A program made the position numbers and the translations under genes. A stretch of 64,000 nt of DNA, from assembly GCF_000263855.1 (NCBI RefSeq), contig NZ_AJWX01000004.1:310001-374000 (forward strand). The letters run 5' to 3'. This DNA comes from Pseudomonas sp. M47T1 (lineage in GTDB: Bacteria; Pseudomonadota; Gammaproteobacteria; Pseudomonadales; Pseudomonadaceae). The notes under the pieces are model-generated. The model did no database searches and was not told the origin of the DNA. It saw only the letters and a list, made by a program, of their open reading frames with translations. Within the stretch, counting starts at the first letter, position 1; each line of letters starts with the position of its first letter. Positions 16,917-27,485 of this stretch are shown here, piece by piece.

Positions 16917-19055
16917 ATGAAAAAGAATTCGCCCACTTCGACCAAAAGCGAAGCCGCTGGTACCGACACACCGGACCGCGCCAATACCAATGCCAAGCTC
17001 GACAGCCTGGAAACCTTTCGCTCCGACGCTACTGGCCAGGCCCTGAGGACCAACCAGGGGGTCAAGGTCAGCGACAACCAGAACACGCTTAAAGCCGGCG
17101 CGCGCGGCCCTTCGCTGCTGGAAGATTTCATCATGCGCGAGAAAATCACGCATTTTGACCATGAGCGCATTCCCGAGCGCATTGTTCATGCCCGCGGTAC
17201 CGGTGCGCACGGCTATTTCCAGACTTATGAGGCGCACTCCCAGCTGACCAAGGCAGGTTTCCTTCAGGATCCGTCGAAACAGACCCCTGTATTCGTGCGT
17301 TTTTCCACGGTACAGGGCCCCCGTGGCTCCGGCGACACCGTCCGCGATGTGCGCGGCTTTGCCGTCAAGTTCTATACCGATGAAGGCAATTTTGACTTGG
17401 TTGGCAACAACATGCCGGTGTTTTTCATCCAGGATGCCATCAAGTTTCCCGATTTCGTCCATGCAGTGAAGCCCGAGCCGCACAATGAAATACCCACGGG
17501 CGGCTCAGCCCACGATACTTTCTGGGACTTCGTATCGCTGGTGCCGGAATCGGCGCACATGGTGATCTGGACCATGTCCGACCGGGCCATCCCGAAAAGC
17601 CTGCGCACCATGGAAGGCTTCGGTATTCACACCTTCCGCCTGATCAATGCCGAGGGTAAGTCCAGCTTCGTGAAGTTCCACTGGAAGCCTAAGGCCGGCG
17701 TGTGCTCGCTGGTGTGGGACGAAGCGCAGAAACTGGCGGGCAAGGATACCGACTACCATCGGCGGGACCTGTGGGAAGCCATCGAGATGGGCGACTACCC
17801 CGAATGGGAGTTCGGCGTGCAGATCGTCCCGGAAGAAGATGAGCACAAGTTTGACTTCGACCTGCTGGACCCTACCAAGATCATCCCGGAAGAACTGGTG
17901 CCCGTGACGCCGTTGGGCAAGATGGTGCTCAACCGCAACCCCGACAACTACTTTGCCGAAACCGAGCAGGTCGCCTTCTGCCCAGGCCACATCGTGCCCG
18001 GCATCGACTTCTCCAACGACCCATTGCTACAGGGCCGACTGTTCTCCTACACCGATACCCAGATCAGCCGTCTGGGCGGGCCGAACTTCCATGAGATCCC
18101 CATCAATCGCCCGCTGGCGCCCAACCACAGTAGCCAGCGCGACGCTCAGCACCGCGTCACCATCGACAAGGGCCGGGCTTCCTACGAGCCCAATTCCATT
18201 GATGGCGGCTGGCCAAAGGAAACCCCGGCGGCGGCCCAGGATGGCGGCTTTGTGTCCTACCCCGAACGCATCGAGGCCCACAAGATTCGCCAGCGCAGTG
18301 AGTCGTTCGCCGATCACTTCTCCCAGGCACGGCTGTTCTTTCACAGCCTGAGTAAGCCTGAACAGGAGCATGTGATCGCGGCCTACAGCTTCGAACTGGG
18401 CAAGGTCGATCGTGAGCATATTCGTATTCGCGAGGTAAACGAGATTCTCGCCAACATTGACCTGGACCTGGCTGCCCGCGTGGCTGCCAACCTCGGCCTG
18501 CCGGCGCCCAAGGCCGGGACCGTGAAGGTGCCGGAGCCTTCGCTAAAGGCATCCCCGGCGCTAAGCCAATTGAACTTGCTGTCGGGCGACATCAAGGGGC
18601 GCAAGGTGGCCATCCTGGTGGCCAACGGTGTCGACGGCAGTCAGGTCGATGCTGTGAAGAAAGCGCTGGCCGCCGAAGGTGCACACGCCAAGGTGCTGGG
18701 CCCGACCTCGGCGCCGGTGAAGACGGCTGATGGCAAGGCACTGCCGGTGGATGCTTCGGCCGAGGGGCTGCCGTCAGTGGCGTTCGATGCAGTATGGGTG
18801 CCCGGTGGCAAGGCGTCGGTGCAGGCGCTGGGCGGTGACGGCGTGGCGTTGCACTTCCTGCTGGAAGCCTACAAGCACTTGAAAGCCATTGGCGTGAACA
18901 CCGAGGCCAAGGCTTTGATCGACGGGCTGAAGCTTGAAGAGGACGCCGGGCTGGTGGCAGGTGACGACGCCAAGGCCCACAGAGCCTTCATCGAGGCCAT
19001 CGCCAAGCACCGCGTATGGGACCGCGAGCCAAAAGCCAAGGCAGTCCCGGCCTGA
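16917..19055 (+). CDS. katE: Large-subunit catalase HPII
   Basis: The product is 712 residues, the size of clade 2 catalases with a C-terminal flavodoxin/DJ-1-like domain (from about residue 565). It converts hydrogen peroxide to water and oxygen. Active-site residues are visible: H91 ([10 protein letters not shown]), the Asn pair at 164-165 (VGNNMP) and the proximal heme ligand Y378 (RLFSYTDTQ). ATG 16917 was chosen because GAGGAG lies about 10 bases upstream; an in-frame ATG at 16899 has no such site. E. coli katE depends on RpoS. Here a CTATCAT sequence in the upstream gap is a possible -10, but I would not insist on it. Confidence 0.95.
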   Translation: MKKNSPTSTKSEAAGTDTPDRANTNAKLDSLETFRSDATGQALRTNQGVKVSDNQNTLKAGARGPSLLEDFIMREKITHFDHERIPERIVHARGTGAHGYFQTYEAHSQLTKAGFLQDPSKQTPVFVRFSTVQGPRGSGDTVRDVRGFAVKFYTDEGNFDLVGNNMPVFFIQDAIKFPDFVHAVKPEPHNEIPTGGSAHDTFWDFVSLVPESAHMVIWTMSDRAIPKSLRTMEGFGIHTFRLINAEGKSSFVKFHWKPKAGVCSLVWDEAQKLAGKDTDYHRRDLWEAIEMGDYPEWEFGVQIVPEEDEHKFDFDLLDPTKIIPEELVPVTPLGKMVLNRNPDNYFAETEQVAFCPGHIVPGIDFSNDPLLQGRLFSYTDTQISRLGGPNFHEIPINRPLAPNHSSQRDAQHRVTIDKGRASYEPNSIDGGWPKETPAAAQDGGFVSYPERIEAHKIRQRSESFADHFSQARLFFHSLSKPEQEHVIAAYSFELGKVDREHIRIREVNEILANIDLDLAARVAANLGLPAPKAGTVKVPEPSLKASPALSQLNLLSGDIKGRKVAILVANGVDGSQVDAVKKALAAEGAHAKVLGPTSAPVKTADGKALPVDASAEGLPSVAFDAVWVPGGKASVQALGGDGVALHFLLEAYKHLKAIGVNTEAKALIDGLKLEEDAGLVAGDDAKAHRAFIEAIAKHRVWDREPKAKAVPA

Positions 19056-19086
19056 CAGCTCGTCCCTGGTAGAAGCATCCGCCGTC

Positions 19087-19175
19087 TGTGGGGGCGGGTC
19101 CTACCCGCGAAAAGTACACCGTGGAGTGCCAGATACTCCGCAGTGCTTGCTTCGCGGGTAGAACCCGCTCCCACG
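19087..19175. repeat. REPIN-like inverted repeat, copy 3
   Basis: GTGGGGGCGGGTCCTACCCG from 19088 pairs with CGGGTAGAACCCGCTCCCAC ending at 19174. The length (about 88 bp) and the TTCGCGGG..CCCGCTCCCAC right arm match the copy at 4542. It lies between the convergent katE and znu-operon lipoprotein genes. Confidence 0.8.
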
Positions 19176-19203
19176 GTTGTTTATGGCCCCTGGCGAAGGG
19201 GAA

Positions 19204-19917
19204 TTATGGCTTGCGGGGCGTCAGCACCACCTGTGCCGCCTGGTTGCGCACAACCTTGTGGCCCAGCTGCCATTGCAGATCAGGCGCCAGCTTGTCCACA
19301 CGCTTCTTGATCAGCGCTTGCAACCACGGCCAATCCTGGGTGCGCGGCACCACCACCAGCACGTCACAGTGGTAATTCACCACGTCGGTAGCGATGTCAT
19401 CCAGCTGGCGCTGCAAGGCTCGGCTTTCAGTAATGTTCAAGGCCACCGGCGTGCTCTGGGCCGTAGGGTCGATGACCTTCGCTACAGGCTTGGTTTCGGC
19501 TGCCTGCAAGGCGGCCTCGGCCTTGTCCAGCTCGGCCTTGCGCCCCTGGCGGATCGGGCCGTTGGCGCCACCGGTGAGGGCCGGGGCCTTGGGCATCAGC
19601 ACGCGGGCACGGGCCAGCGCGGTGGCGGCGGCATTGACGTCACCCTTCTGCAGAACGATCTGGCTGCGTTGCAGGTAAGCTTCGGCCAACTGGCGCTGGT
19701 AAGGCTCCAGGCGCGGGTCATCCGGGCTCTGCTTTTGCAGTGTGCCCAACTGGTCCTCGGCGGTGGCCAACTCGCCGCTGTCGATATTCTGTTGCAACTG
19801 CAGAAACGCATCAGTCACCGGCGCGGGGGCGTCGGGCTGCAGCGTGTGGCTCTGGCAAGCGCCCAATATGAGCGAAAATGCGGCAAGGAGCAGATAACGG
19901 GAGGCGAACGGCTTCAT
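19204..19917 (-). CDS. Lipoprotein at the end of the znu operon (PA5502-like)
   Basis: The product is 237 residues. The signal peptide ends in a lipobox, LILGAC, with C21 as the lipidated residue. The mature protein is helical and repeat-like in its first half (LQLQQNIDSGELATAEDQLG), suggestive of TPR-type packing, with a conserved C-terminal part. It starts 86 bases after znuB on the same strand, and P. aeruginosa has a hypothetical gene (PA5502) in the same place, so it may be co-regulated by zinc. No metal-binding cluster is visible and its function is unknown. Confidence 0.8.
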   Translation of the reverse strand: MKPFASRYLLLAAFSLILGACQSHTLQPDAPAPVTDAFLQLQQNIDSGELATAEDQLGTLQKQSPDDPRLEPYQRQLAEAYLQRSQIVLQKGDVNAAATALARARVLMPKAPALTGGANGPIRQGRKAELDKAEAALQAAETKPVAKVIDPTAQSTPVALNITESRALQRQLDDIATDVVNYHCDVLVVVPRTQDWPWLQALIKKRVDKLAPDLQWQLGHKVVRNQAAQVVLTPRKP

Positions 19918-20003
19918 TCCTGCGACTCTCTATTTGCGCAAAAAGCGAGCAAGTCTACACCCTGTCTGGTGACACGAAAATAACCTGTGACAGATCACCG
20001 CCG

Positions 20004-20786
20004 TTATCGACGGGGCAGCGCAAAGCTCAATAGGAACAGTGTAGCGGCGCAGACGACGATTGACGGCCCGGCCGGCGTGTCTTTGAACCACGACATTGCC
20101 AGCCCGGCACACACCGCGATCACCCCGAGAATACTGGCGCCCAAGGCCATTTGCTCCGGGGATCGGGCATGGCGCTGGGCCGCTGCCGCCGGGATGATCA
20201 GCAGCGAGGTGATCAGTAGCACGCCGACTATTTTCATCGCCACGGCAATGACGATGGCAATCAACAGCATCAATGTCATGCGCAGGGCGGCGACCGGCAG
20301 GCCTTCCACCCGTGCCAGTTCTTCGTGCACTGTCACGGCCAGCAGCGGGCGCCACAGGGCCAGCACCAGGGCCATGACCGCGGCACTGCCACCCAGAATC
20401 CAGGCCAGGTCAGTGGGGCTGATCGCCAGCAGGTCGCCGAACAGGTAGCTCATCAGGTCGATACGCACATCGTGCATGAAGCTCAGCACCACCAGGCCCA
20501 GCGACAGCGTGCTGGGCGCCAGGATGCCCAGCAGGGTGTCCGAAGCCAGTGGTTGGCGCTGTTGCAGGGTGACCAGCACAATCGCCAACAGCAGGCAGCC
20601 CACGGTCACGGCCAGCGCCGGACTGACGTCCAGGACGAAGCCCAGGGCCACGCCAAGCAGCGCGGCGTGGGACAGGGTATCGCCGAAATAGGCCATGCGC
20701 CGCCACACCACGAACGAGCCCAGGGGGCCGGCAACCACTGCCAGGGACAAGCCAGCCAGCAAGGCATAAAGCAGAAAATCAGCCAT
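20004..20786 (-). CDS. znuB: Zinc ABC transporter permease ZnuB
   Basis: The product is 260 residues with about eight membrane helices of the ABC-3 family ([26 protein letters not shown]). It forms the inner-membrane channel for Zn2+ delivered by ZnuA. The ATG at 20786 lies 8 bases inside the end of znuC, so the two are translationally coupled. It is part of zur-znuC-znuB-lipoprotein. Confidence 0.95.
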   Translation of the reverse strand: MADFLLYALLAGLSLAVVAGPLGSFVVWRRMAYFGDTLSHAALLGVALGFVLDVSPALAVTVGCLLLAIVLVTLQQRQPLASDTLLGILAPSTLSLGLVVLSFMHDVRIDLMSYLFGDLLAISPTDLAWILGGSAAVMALVLALWRPLLAVTVHEELARVEGLPVAALRMTLMLLIAIVIAVAMKIVGVLLITSLLIIPAAAAQRHARSPEQMALGASILGVIAVCAGLAMSWFKDTPAGPSIVVCAATLFLLSFALPRR

Positions 20787-21576
20787 GCTTGCAGCCGTCT
20801 CCATGTACGTGGGGGGTAAGGATGCCCGAGTGCTTGCCATCGCCCGCCACGACCTGGCCATGCAGGTCGTGGGCATGGTCGTGGTGGTGGTGATACACCG
20901 CCAGGCTGGGGGCGTGGTCGCCGAACAGCTCGACAAAGGCCGGGTCGCCGCTGACCTGCTCAGGGTGCCCGGAACAGCAGACGTGGCGGTTCAGGCACAC
21001 CACCTGGTCGGTGGTGCTCATCACCAGGTGAAGGTCGTGGGACACCATCAGCACGCCGCAGCCATGACGGTCCCGCAGGCGCGTGATCAGGCTGTACAGC
21101 TCGGCCTGGCCGGCCACGTCCACGCCTTGCACCGGCTCGTCCAGTACCAGCAGTTGCGGCTCGCGCAGCAGCGCGCGGGCTAGCAGCACGCGCTGCATTT
21201 CGCCGCCGGAAATGTTCTGCACCGGGCTGTCGATGACCTGCTCGGCGCCTACCTCGGCCAGTGCCGCCATGGCGCGCGGGCGGTCAACGCCAGGCACCAG
21301 GCGCAGGAAACGCAGCACCGACAGCGGCAGCGTCGGGTCTACGTGCAGTTTTTGCGGCATGTAGCCAATGCGTAGCTTGGGCTTGCGCCACACCAGGCCG
21401 CTGTCAGGCTTGAGCAGGCCAAGCACGGCGCGCACCAGCGTGGTCTTGCCAGCGCCATTGGGGCCGATCAGGGTGACGATTTCGCCACTGCGAACGCTCA
21501 GCTCGATGTTGTCCAGCACGGCCTGCCCGGCAAACGTGACGGCCACCTGTTCCAGGCGGATCAGGGCGTCGCTCAT
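20779..21576 (-). CDS. znuC: Zinc ABC transporter ATPase ZnuC
   Basis: The product is 265 residues. Walker [10 protein letters not shown], signature ISGGEMQR and Walker B LLVLDEP are present. The last 45 residues are rich in His and Asp ([13 protein letters not shown], then [11 protein letters not shown]), a likely zinc-binding or zinc-sensing tail at the cytoplasmic exit of the transporter. ATG 21576 overlaps the zur stop codon (ATGA); an upstream in-frame start inside zur is less likely. Confidence 0.95.
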   Translation of the reverse strand: MSDALIRLEQVAVTFAGQAVLDNIELSVRSGEIVTLIGPNGAGKTTLVRAVLGLLKPDSGLVWRKPKLRIGYMPQKLHVDPTLPLSVLRFLRLVPGVDRPRAMAALAEVGAEQVIDSPVQNISGGEMQRVLLARALLREPQLLVLDEPVQGVDVAGQAELYSLITRLRDRHGCGVLMVSHDLHLVMSTTDQVVCLNRHVCCSGHPEQVSGDPAFVELFGDHAPSLAVYHHHHDHAHDLHGQVVAGDGKHSGILTPHVHGDGCKHG

Positions 21577-22058
21577 CAGGCGGCCTGGCAGGCCGAGCAA
21601 AGGCCAACCACTTCCACGGTCTGGCCCTCGACACGGAAGCCCACTTCGGCTGCGCTGGCAACGATGGCCTGGCTGATGGAAGGTTGTTCCAGCTCAAGCG
21701 CCACGTGGCATTCGCGGCAGATCAGGAACTGGCCCTGATGCGCGTGTTCCGGGTGGTTGCAGCCGATGAAGGCATTGAGCGAGGCGATGCGGTGCACCAG
21801 GCCGTTTTCCAACAGGAAATCCAGCGCCCGGTATACAGTGGGCGGCGCGGCGCGGCGGCCATCCTGTTCGCTGAGCACGGCCAGAATGTCGTAGGCACCC
21901 AGCGGCTTGTGGCTTTGCCACACCAACTCCAGTACCCGACGGCGCAAGGCAGTCAGGCGCAGGCCCATGCGCGCGCACAGGGCATCGGCTTCCGACAGGG
22001 CGCTGTGCACGCAGTGGGAATGATCGTGAGGGCGGTTGGCCAGCGGGGTATTGGGCAT
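21576..22058 (-). CDS. zur: Zinc uptake regulator Zur (Fur family)
   Basis: The product is 160 residues. A winged-helix domain with recognition helix [11 protein letters not shown] is followed by the dimerisation domain. Cysteine pairs CRECH and CSACQ form the structural zinc site, and N-terminal and central His residues supply others. With Zn2+ bound it represses the znu genes. It is the first gene of zur-znuC-znuB, divergent from znuA with 66 bp between. A candidate Zur box lies in that gap, so Zur likely represses both directions, including itself. Confidence 0.94.
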   Translation of the reverse strand: MPNTPLANRPHDHSHCVHSALSEADALCARMGLRLTALRRRVLELVWQSHKPLGAYDILAVLSEQDGRRAAPPTVYRALDFLLENGLVHRIASLNAFIGCNHPEHAHQGQFLICRECHVALELEQPSISQAIVASAAEVGFRVEGQTVEVVGLCSACQAA

Positions 22059-22084
22059 GAGCGGCGACGATATCAGTAAGAGAC

Positions 22085-22097
22085 GTTATTATATTAC
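22085..22097. promoter_or_regulatory. Candidate Zur box between zur and znuA
   Basis: GTTATTATATTAC matches 10 of the 12 fixed bases of the gammaproteobacterial Zur core GTTATANTATAAC. It is the only such AT-rich partial dyad in the divergent zur/znuA gap, 28 bases from one start and 28 to 40 from the other. Confidence 0.65.
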
Positions 22098-22124
22098 CTT
22101 TTCTTGTCCAGTCGAGTGGTCATT

Positions 22125-23048
22125 GTGTCCCGCCAATTCAAGCTTTTTGTCGCTTTTTGCCTCGCCACTGCCGTAACGCTGCCTGCTCAGGCCGACGTTC
22201 GCGTGCTTACCAGCATCAAGCCGCTGCAACTGATTGCTGCTGCCGTGCAGGATGGCGTGGGCACTCCGCAAGTGCTGCTGCCGCCGGGTGCTTCGCCGCA
22301 TCATTACGCACTGCGGCCTTCCGACGTACGGCGCGTGGGCGATGCCGACCTGCTGTACTGGATCGGCCCGGACATGGAAGGGTTCCTGCCCCGCGTGGTG
22401 GCCACTCGCAGCAAGCCGACCGTGACCATTCAGGATCTGGCCGGCCTGAAGCTGCGCCATTTCACGGCTGACAGCCAGTCCCACGAAGAGGCCGACCCGG
22501 ACGAGCACGATCACGACCATCGCCCCGGTAGCCTGGACTCGCACCTGTGGCTGTCGACGTTCAATGCGCGGGTGATTGCCGCGCGCATGGCGGCGGACCT
22601 GAGCAAGGCCGACCCGGCCAATGCCGCGCGCTATGACGCCAACCTCAAGGCGTTCGACGGCCGCCTGGACAGCCTGGACGCGCGTTTGAAAACGCGCATG
22701 GCCGGGGTGGCGGGCAAGCCGTTCTTCGTGTTCCACGAAGGCTTCGATTATTTCGAGGATGAGTTCGGCGTGAAGCACACCGGCGTGTTCAGCGTGGCCG
22801 CTGAAGTGCAGCCGGGCGCCCAGCACGTGGCGGCAATGCGCGCGCGGTTGCAGGAAGTGGGCAAATCTTGCGTGTTCAGCGAGCCACCGGCGCGCCCGCG
22901 CCTGGCCGAGACCCTGACCGCCGGCCTGCCGGTGCGCCTGGCAGAGCTGGATGGCCTGGGTGGCTTCGCCGAAGCGTCGCCGAAAGGCTACGAACAGCTG
23001 ATGGAAAAACTGGGTAACGATTTGGCAGGTTGCCTGGATCAACTCTGA
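22125..23048 (+). CDS. znuA: Zinc-binding periplasmic protein ZnuA
   Basis: The product is about 307 residues. A signal peptide ends near TLPAQA. Zn ligands expected for the family occur in SPHHYALRPSD, SHLWLS and FVFHEGFDYF. A His/Asp/Glu-rich loop (HEEADPDEHDHDH) typical of ZnuA is present and probably gathers Zn2+. The start is uncertain: GTG 22125 gives the best signal peptide, while GTG 22116 and TTG 22104 are in frame; no strong ribosome site distinguishes them. It is divergent from zur. Confidence 0.92.
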   Translation: MSRQFKLFVAFCLATAVTLPAQADVRVLTSIKPLQLIAAAVQDGVGTPQVLLPPGASPHHYALRPSDVRRVGDADLLYWIGPDMEGFLPRVVATRSKPTVTIQDLAGLKLRHFTADSQSHEEADPDEHDHDHRPGSLDSHLWLSTFNARVIAARMAADLSKADPANAARYDANLKAFDGRLDSLDARLKTRMAGVAGKPFFVFHEGFDYFEDEFGVKHTGVFSVAAEVQPGAQHVAAMRARLQEVGKSCVFSEPPARPRLAETLTAGLPVRLAELDGLGGFAEASPKGYEQLMEKLGNDLAGCLDQL

Positions 23049-23055
23049 ATCTGCA

Positions 23056-23087
23056 CTGTAGCCGCAGCCTGACGGCAGCGGCTACAG
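23056..23087. repeat. GTAGCCGC-type palindrome between znuA and thrB
   Basis: CTGTAGCCGC pairs with GCGGCTACAG across about 12 bases. The same motif recurs at 27641, 33154 and 52630. It lies between convergent genes and probably works as a shared transcription end. Confidence 0.65.
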
Positions 23088-23105
23088 GTGAAAAGGCGAA
23101 CGGCG

Positions 23106-24056
23106 TTACAACGCGAACGGCAGCGCCACGCTGACCTTCTGGCGCAACGCCAGGCGGTGTTCGAACTCCGCCGGGTCATGGATCAGCACGTCCATCCCGG
23201 CGAACGCCTGTGCAGCCACCAGCCGCGACAGCCAGAAACGCACGCACGCCACACGCAGCATCACCGGCCACAACTCGGCCTCTGTCGCCGTGAACGGCCG
23301 CAGCCCGGCATAGGCACCCAGCATCGCTCGCGCGCGCGGCGCGTCCAGCGCACCGGTGGCGTCCGAGCACCAGTCATTCAGGCTGATGGCCAAGTCATAC
23401 AGCATCGGGCCCGAGCAGGCGTTGTAGAAGTCGATCACGCCCGTCAGGTGCGTGCCTTCGAACATGGCGTTGTCACGAAACAGGTCAGCGTGCAGGTTGG
23501 CGCGCGGCAAGGCCAGGATCTGCGCCTTATGGGCCTTGATCTCCTCCAGTGCGCTGCGCAGCAGGCCGGCGGCTTCGCTGCCCAGCTGGCCGATCTGGCG
23601 CTCGCCCTCTTCCAGCATCCAGTCCAGGCCACGGTCGGTCTTGCGCTCCAGCACGTGGTCGCGGGTGGCCAGGTGAATGTGGCTGATCAGCTCGCCCATC
23701 TGCACGCAATGCTGGCTGTTGGGTTCCTTGATGTGCTTGCCCGGCAGGCGCGGTTGCAGCAGCGCCGGCTTGCCTGCCAGCTCGCGCAGAGCCACGCCGT
23801 CGGTGGTGCGCAGCGCGTAGGGCACCGGCAGGTCGGCTTCGTGCAGCACATCCAGCAGCTCCACGAAATACGGCAGGTCCTGGACCGGGCCGCGTTCAAC
23901 CAATGTCAGGACGTACTCGCCCTGTTCCAGGCTGATGAAGAAATTGCTGTTCTCGGTTCCGGCAGCAATGCCCTGGAAGTCGCGCAGACGGCCCAGGCCA
24001 TAAGGTGCGAGAAAGGTTTCAAGCTCAGGCCGCGACAGGGGTGTAAACACTGACAT
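23106..24056 (-). CDS. thrB: Homoserine kinase
   Basis: The product is 316 residues of the APH/choline-kinase-like fold, the ThrB form used by Pseudomonas rather than the GHMP-type enzyme of E. coli. It phosphorylates homoserine on the way to threonine. The catalytic loop is LHADLFRDNAMF and the metal site is GVIDFYNACSG. I chose ATG 24056 (MSVFTPLSRPELETF) by resemblance to relatives; an ATG five codons upstream has a slightly better ribosome site (GGGGG). Confidence 0.92.
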   Translation of the reverse strand: MSVFTPLSRPELETFLAPYGLGRLRDFQGIAAGTENSNFFISLEQGEYVLTLVERGPVQDLPYFVELLDVLHEADLPVPYALRTTDGVALRELAGKPALLQPRLPGKHIKEPNSQHCVQMGELISHIHLATRDHVLERKTDRGLDWMLEEGERQIGQLGSEAAGLLRSALEEIKAHKAQILALPRANLHADLFRDNAMFEGTHLTGVIDFYNACSGPMLYDLAISLNDWCSDATGALDAPRARAMLGAYAGLRPFTATEAELWPVMLRVACVRFWLSRLVAAQAFAGMDVLIHDPAEFEHRLALRQKVSVALPFAL

Positions 24057-24115
24057 GAAAAGTTTGCCCATACTGGCACCCCCGTAGGAGATGCCCGGTT
24101 GAAGTTAAGGTTGAG

Positions 24116-24406
24116 TCATTTCCATTCGAAGATCTTCCATGCCGGTATCAGCATGTCCGGCTGGTCGGACCGGATGTAGTTGGCATCGGTGCCATCGGCA
24201 CGAACCAGGAAATACGGCTTGCCGTGTTTCGGGGTGACCTTGATTGCGTACAGGAAGCCATTTTGCCGGTATTCCTGGACAGTTTTGTCGCCTTCCTGGC
24301 GAATGGTGACATCCGGATCAGCCGTGACCGCTTCGTCGGCGGCCATGACGGCCATCGCAGAAGCAATCAACACACTGGCCAGCAACAAGCGTTTAGCGGT
24401 TCGCAT
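24116..24406 (-). CDS. DUF2782 exported protein
   Basis: The product is 96 residues with a signal peptide ending near AVMA. The mature domain (VTIRQEGDKTVQEYRQNGFLYAIKVTP) matches DUF2782, a short beta-rich periplasmic domain of unknown role. It is divergent from polA, with 74 bp between, and lies 59 bases upstream of the thrB start on the same strand, so it may be co-transcribed with thrB. Confidence 0.88.
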   Translation of the reverse strand: MRTAKRLLLASVLIASAMAVMAADEAVTADPDVTIRQEGDKTVQEYRQNGFLYAIKVTPKHGKPYFLVRADGTDANYIRSDQPDMLIPAWKIFEWK

Positions 24407-24480
24407 GATAACCTTGTCCCTTTGTCGTCAATGTTCCGGACATTCTAGCGCCGGACCCGCCGAAAAGGTTGATTCTGCTC

Positions 24481-27246
24481 ATGAGCAAAGCTCCCCTCGT
24501 CCTGGTGGACGGTTCTTCCTACCTGTATCGGGCGTTCCATGCCCTGCCACCGCTGACCACCTCCAAGGGAATGCCGACCGGCGCGGTGAAGGGCGTGCTG
24601 AACATGCTCAAGAGCCTGCGCAAGCAGTATCCAGATAGCCCCTTTGCCGTGGTATTCGACGCCAAAGGCGGCACGTTCCGCGACGAAATGTTCGCTGACT
24701 ACAAGGCCAACCGCCCCAGCATGCCCGACGATCTGCGCGTGCAGGTAGAGCCATTGCACGCCAGCGTGCGCGCCCTGGGTTACCCCTTGCTGTGTGTGGA
24801 AAACGTGGAAGCCGACGACGTGATCGGCACCCTGGCGCGCAGCAGCGCGGCGGCGGACCGCCCGGTGATCATCTCCACCGGTGACAAGGACATGGCCCAG
24901 TTGGTGGATGGCCACGTGACCCTGGTCAACACCATGACCGGCAGTGTCATGGACATTGAAGGGGTCAAGGAGAAATTCGGCGTAGGCCCTGAGCACATCA
25001 TCGACTACCTGGCCCTGATGGGCGACAAAGTCGACAATATCCCCGGCGTCCCCGGCGTAGGGGAAAAAACCGCAGTCGGCCTTCTGGTGGGTATCGGCGG
25101 TGGCCTCAAGGAGTTGTACGAGAACCTCGACAAGGTCCCTGCCCTGCCCATCCGCGGCGCCAAGAACTTGCCCGCCAAGCTTGAAGAACACAAGGACATG
25201 GCGTTCCTGTCCTACCAGCTGGCCACCATCAAGATCGACGTGGCCCTGGACGTGGAAGTGGAAGCCCTGGTGTGCGGCGAGCCGGACCGCGAGGCGCTGG
25301 TGGAGCTGTACACCGAGCTTGAGTTCAAGAGCTGGATCGATGAAGTACAGCGCGACGCCAAGCGTGCCGGTCAGGAAGTCGTGGCCGAGGTGGCGCCGGT
25401 GGCTGCCGTGGAAACCGTCTACGAAACCATCCTTGATCAGGCACGCTTCGACGTGTGGTTGGAAAAGCTGAACAACGCCGAACTGTTCGCCTTCGACACC
25501 GAAACCACCGGCCTGGATGCTCAGAAGGCCCAGCTGGTAGGCCTGTCGTTCGCCGTGCGGCCCCACGAAGCGGCCTACATTGCGCTGACTCATTCCTATA
25601 TGGGCGCCCCCGAGCAGTTGGACCGCGACACCGTGCTGCGCGCGCTCAAGCCGCTGCTCGAAGACCCGACCAAGTTAAAGGTCGGCCAGAACGCCAAGTA
25701 CGACATGAACATCCTGGCCAACTGCGCCATCGGCGGCGACCCTGCCCAGGGCATTGCCGTGCAGGGCGTGAAATTCGACACCATGCTCGAATCCTACGTG
25801 CTGGACTCCACCGCTACCCGCCACGACATGGACAGCCTGGCTGCCAAGTACCTGGGCCACACCACGATTACCTTCGAACAGATTGCCGGCAAGGGTGCCA
25901 AGCAGCTGACCTTCGACCAGATCCCCCTGGAGCAGGCCGGGCCGTACGCGGCTGAAGACGCCGACATCACCCTGCGCCTGCACCAGCTGTTCCAGGCCAA
26001 GTTGGCCGCCGCGCCCAGCCTGTTGACCGTGGTGGATGACATCGAGATGCCGCTGGTGCCGGTACTGGCCAAGATCGAGCGCCAGGGCGCATTGGTCGAT
26101 GCCGCCTTGCTGGGCGTACAGAGCGGCGAGCTGGGCACTAAGCTGGCTGAGCTGGAGCGCCAGTCTTTTGAAATCGCCGGCGAGGCGTTCAACCTGGGTT
26201 CGCCCAAGCAGTTGGGCGCCATCCTCTACGAAAAACTGGGCATGCCGGTGCTCAACAAGACCGCCAAGGGCCAGGCTTCCACGGCTGAAGCGGTGCTGGC
26301 CGAGCTGGCCGAGCAGGACTTCCCGCTGCCCAAGGTACTGATGCAGTACCGTTCGCTGAGCAAACTGAAAAGCACCTACACCGATCGTCTGCCCGAGCAG
26401 ATTAACCCGCGTACCGGCCGTATCCACACCTCGTATCACCAGGCCGTGGCGGCCACCGGGCGGTTGTCGTCCAGCGACCCGAACCTGCAGAACATCCCGA
26501 TCCGCACCGCCGAAGGCCGGCGCATTCGCCAGGCGTTCGTGGCGCCCAAGGGCTACAAGCTGCTGGCCGCGGACTACTCGCAGATCGAGCTGCGCATCAT
26601 GGCCCACCTGGCCAAGGACGAGGGCTTGCTGCACGCCTTCCAGAACAACCTGGACGTTCACCGGGCCACGGCCGCGGAAGTGTTCGGCGTGGAACTGGAC
26701 CAGGTCACCACCGACCAGCGGCGCAGCGCCAAGGCCATCAACTTTGGCCTCATCTACGGCATGAGTGCCTTTGGCCTGGCCAAGCAGATTGGCGTGGACA
26801 ACAAGCAGGCCAAGGAATACATCGATCGCTACTTCACCCGCTACCCCGGCGTGCTGGCCTACATGGAGCGCACCCGCGCCCAGGCGGCCGAGCAGGGTTA
26901 CGTAGAGACGCTGTTTGGTCGCCGCCTGTACCTGGCCGACATCAACGCCAAGAACCCTGCCCTGCGCAAGGGCGCCGAGCGCACCGCCATCAACGCCCCG
27001 ATGCAGGGCACTGCGGCCGACATCATTAAACGCGCCATGGTGGCCGTGGACAATTGGCTGAGCGAATCGGGCCTGGACGCCCGGGTGATCCTGCAGGTAC
27101 ACGATGAACTGGTGCTGGAAGTGCGCGAGGACCTGGTTGCTCAGGTGAGCGAGCAGATTCGTCCGCACATGAGCAGCGCGGCCGAGTTGGACGTACCGCT
27201 GCTGGTGGAAGTGGGCGTGGGCGATAACTGGGACGAGGCGCACTGA
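24481..27246 (+). CDS. polA: DNA polymerase I
   Basis: The product is 921 residues with all three parts: a 5'-3' exonuclease domain (about 1-300, [14 protein letters not shown]), a proofreading 3'-5' exonuclease with [11 protein letters not shown], and a family A polymerase with [14 protein letters not shown] and [10 protein letters not shown]. It removes RNA primers and fills gaps in replication and repair. ATG 24481 follows AAAAGG by 12 bases. A GC hairpin without a T-run follows the stop. Confidence 0.97.
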   Translation: MSKAPLVLVDGSSYLYRAFHALPPLTTSKGMPTGAVKGVLNMLKSLRKQYPDSPFAVVFDAKGGTFRDEMFADYKANRPSMPDDLRVQVEPLHASVRALGYPLLCVENVEADDVIGTLARSSAAADRPVIISTGDKDMAQLVDGHVTLVNTMTGSVMDIEGVKEKFGVGPEHIIDYLALMGDKVDNIPGVPGVGEKTAVGLLVGIGGGLKELYENLDKVPALPIRGAKNLPAKLEEHKDMAFLSYQLATIKIDVALDVEVEALVCGEPDREALVELYTELEFKSWIDEVQRDAKRAGQEVVAEVAPVAAVETVYETILDQARFDVWLEKLNNAELFAFDTETTGLDAQKAQLVGLSFAVRPHEAAYIALTHSYMGAPEQLDRDTVLRALKPLLEDPTKLKVGQNAKYDMNILANCAIGGDPAQGIAVQGVKFDTMLESYVLDSTATRHDMDSLAAKYLGHTTITFEQIAGKGAKQLTFDQIPLEQAGPYAAEDADITLRLHQLFQAKLAAAPSLLTVVDDIEMPLVPVLAKIERQGALVDAALLGVQSGELGTKLAELERQSFEIAGEAFNLGSPKQLGAILYEKLGMPVLNKTAKGQASTAEAVLAELAEQDFPLPKVLMQYRSLSKLKSTYTDRLPEQINPRTGRIHTSYHQAVAATGRLSSSDPNLQNIPIRTAEGRRIRQAFVAPKGYKLLAADYSQIELRIMAHLAKDEGLLHAFQNNLDVHRATAAEVFGVELDQVTTDQRRSAKAINFGLIYGMSAFGLAKQIGVDNKQAKEYIDRYFTRYPGVLAYMERTRAQAAEQGYVETLFGRRLYLADINAKNPALRKGAERTAINAPMQGTAADIIKRAMVAVDNWLSESGLDARVILQVHDELVLEVREDLVAQVSEQIRPHMSSAAELDVPLLVEVGVGDNWDEAH

Positions 27247-27259
27247 CAGCAATACGCAG

Positions 27260-27280
27260 GCCCCGCAGGCGCTGCGGGGC
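27260..27280 (+). terminator. Hairpin after polA
   Basis: GCCCCGCAG and CTGCGGGGC form a 9-bp stem with a 3-base loop. There is no U-run. It lies 13 bases after the polA stop and could end or stabilise that transcript. Confidence 0.45.
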
Positions 27281-27451
27281 GGCCATCCGTCGCCAGGCTG
27301 CGAAAAAGTCCGCAGGACCTTCCTGCGGTGTTCAGCCGATCGCGGGCCCGCGCCCCGCAGGTCCTGCAGCTCGCCCGGTACCAGACGGCCGCCATGCGGG
27401 ATATGGCCTAACGCGACACCTGCTTAGGAGAATTAGTTTTGAGCAGTTCGG

Positions 27452-27479
27452 GAACTAAACCTGTCAAACACGACTCAGA
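27452..27479 (+). promoter_or_regulatory. AlgU (sigma22)-type promoter of the ersA sRNA
   Basis: GAACTA at 27452-27457 and TCAGA at 27475-27479 are 17 bases apart. The AlgU/RpoE consensus is GAACTT-N16/17-TCTGA, so five of six and four of five bases match. It lies 7 bases before the expected sRNA start. Confidence 0.7.
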
Positions 27480-27485
27480 GTAACT

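Noticed and set aside
22089-23042. 317-codon minus-strand frame opposite znuA
   Set aside because: It mirrors znuA almost exactly, has no family features and would overlap the zur/znuA control region.
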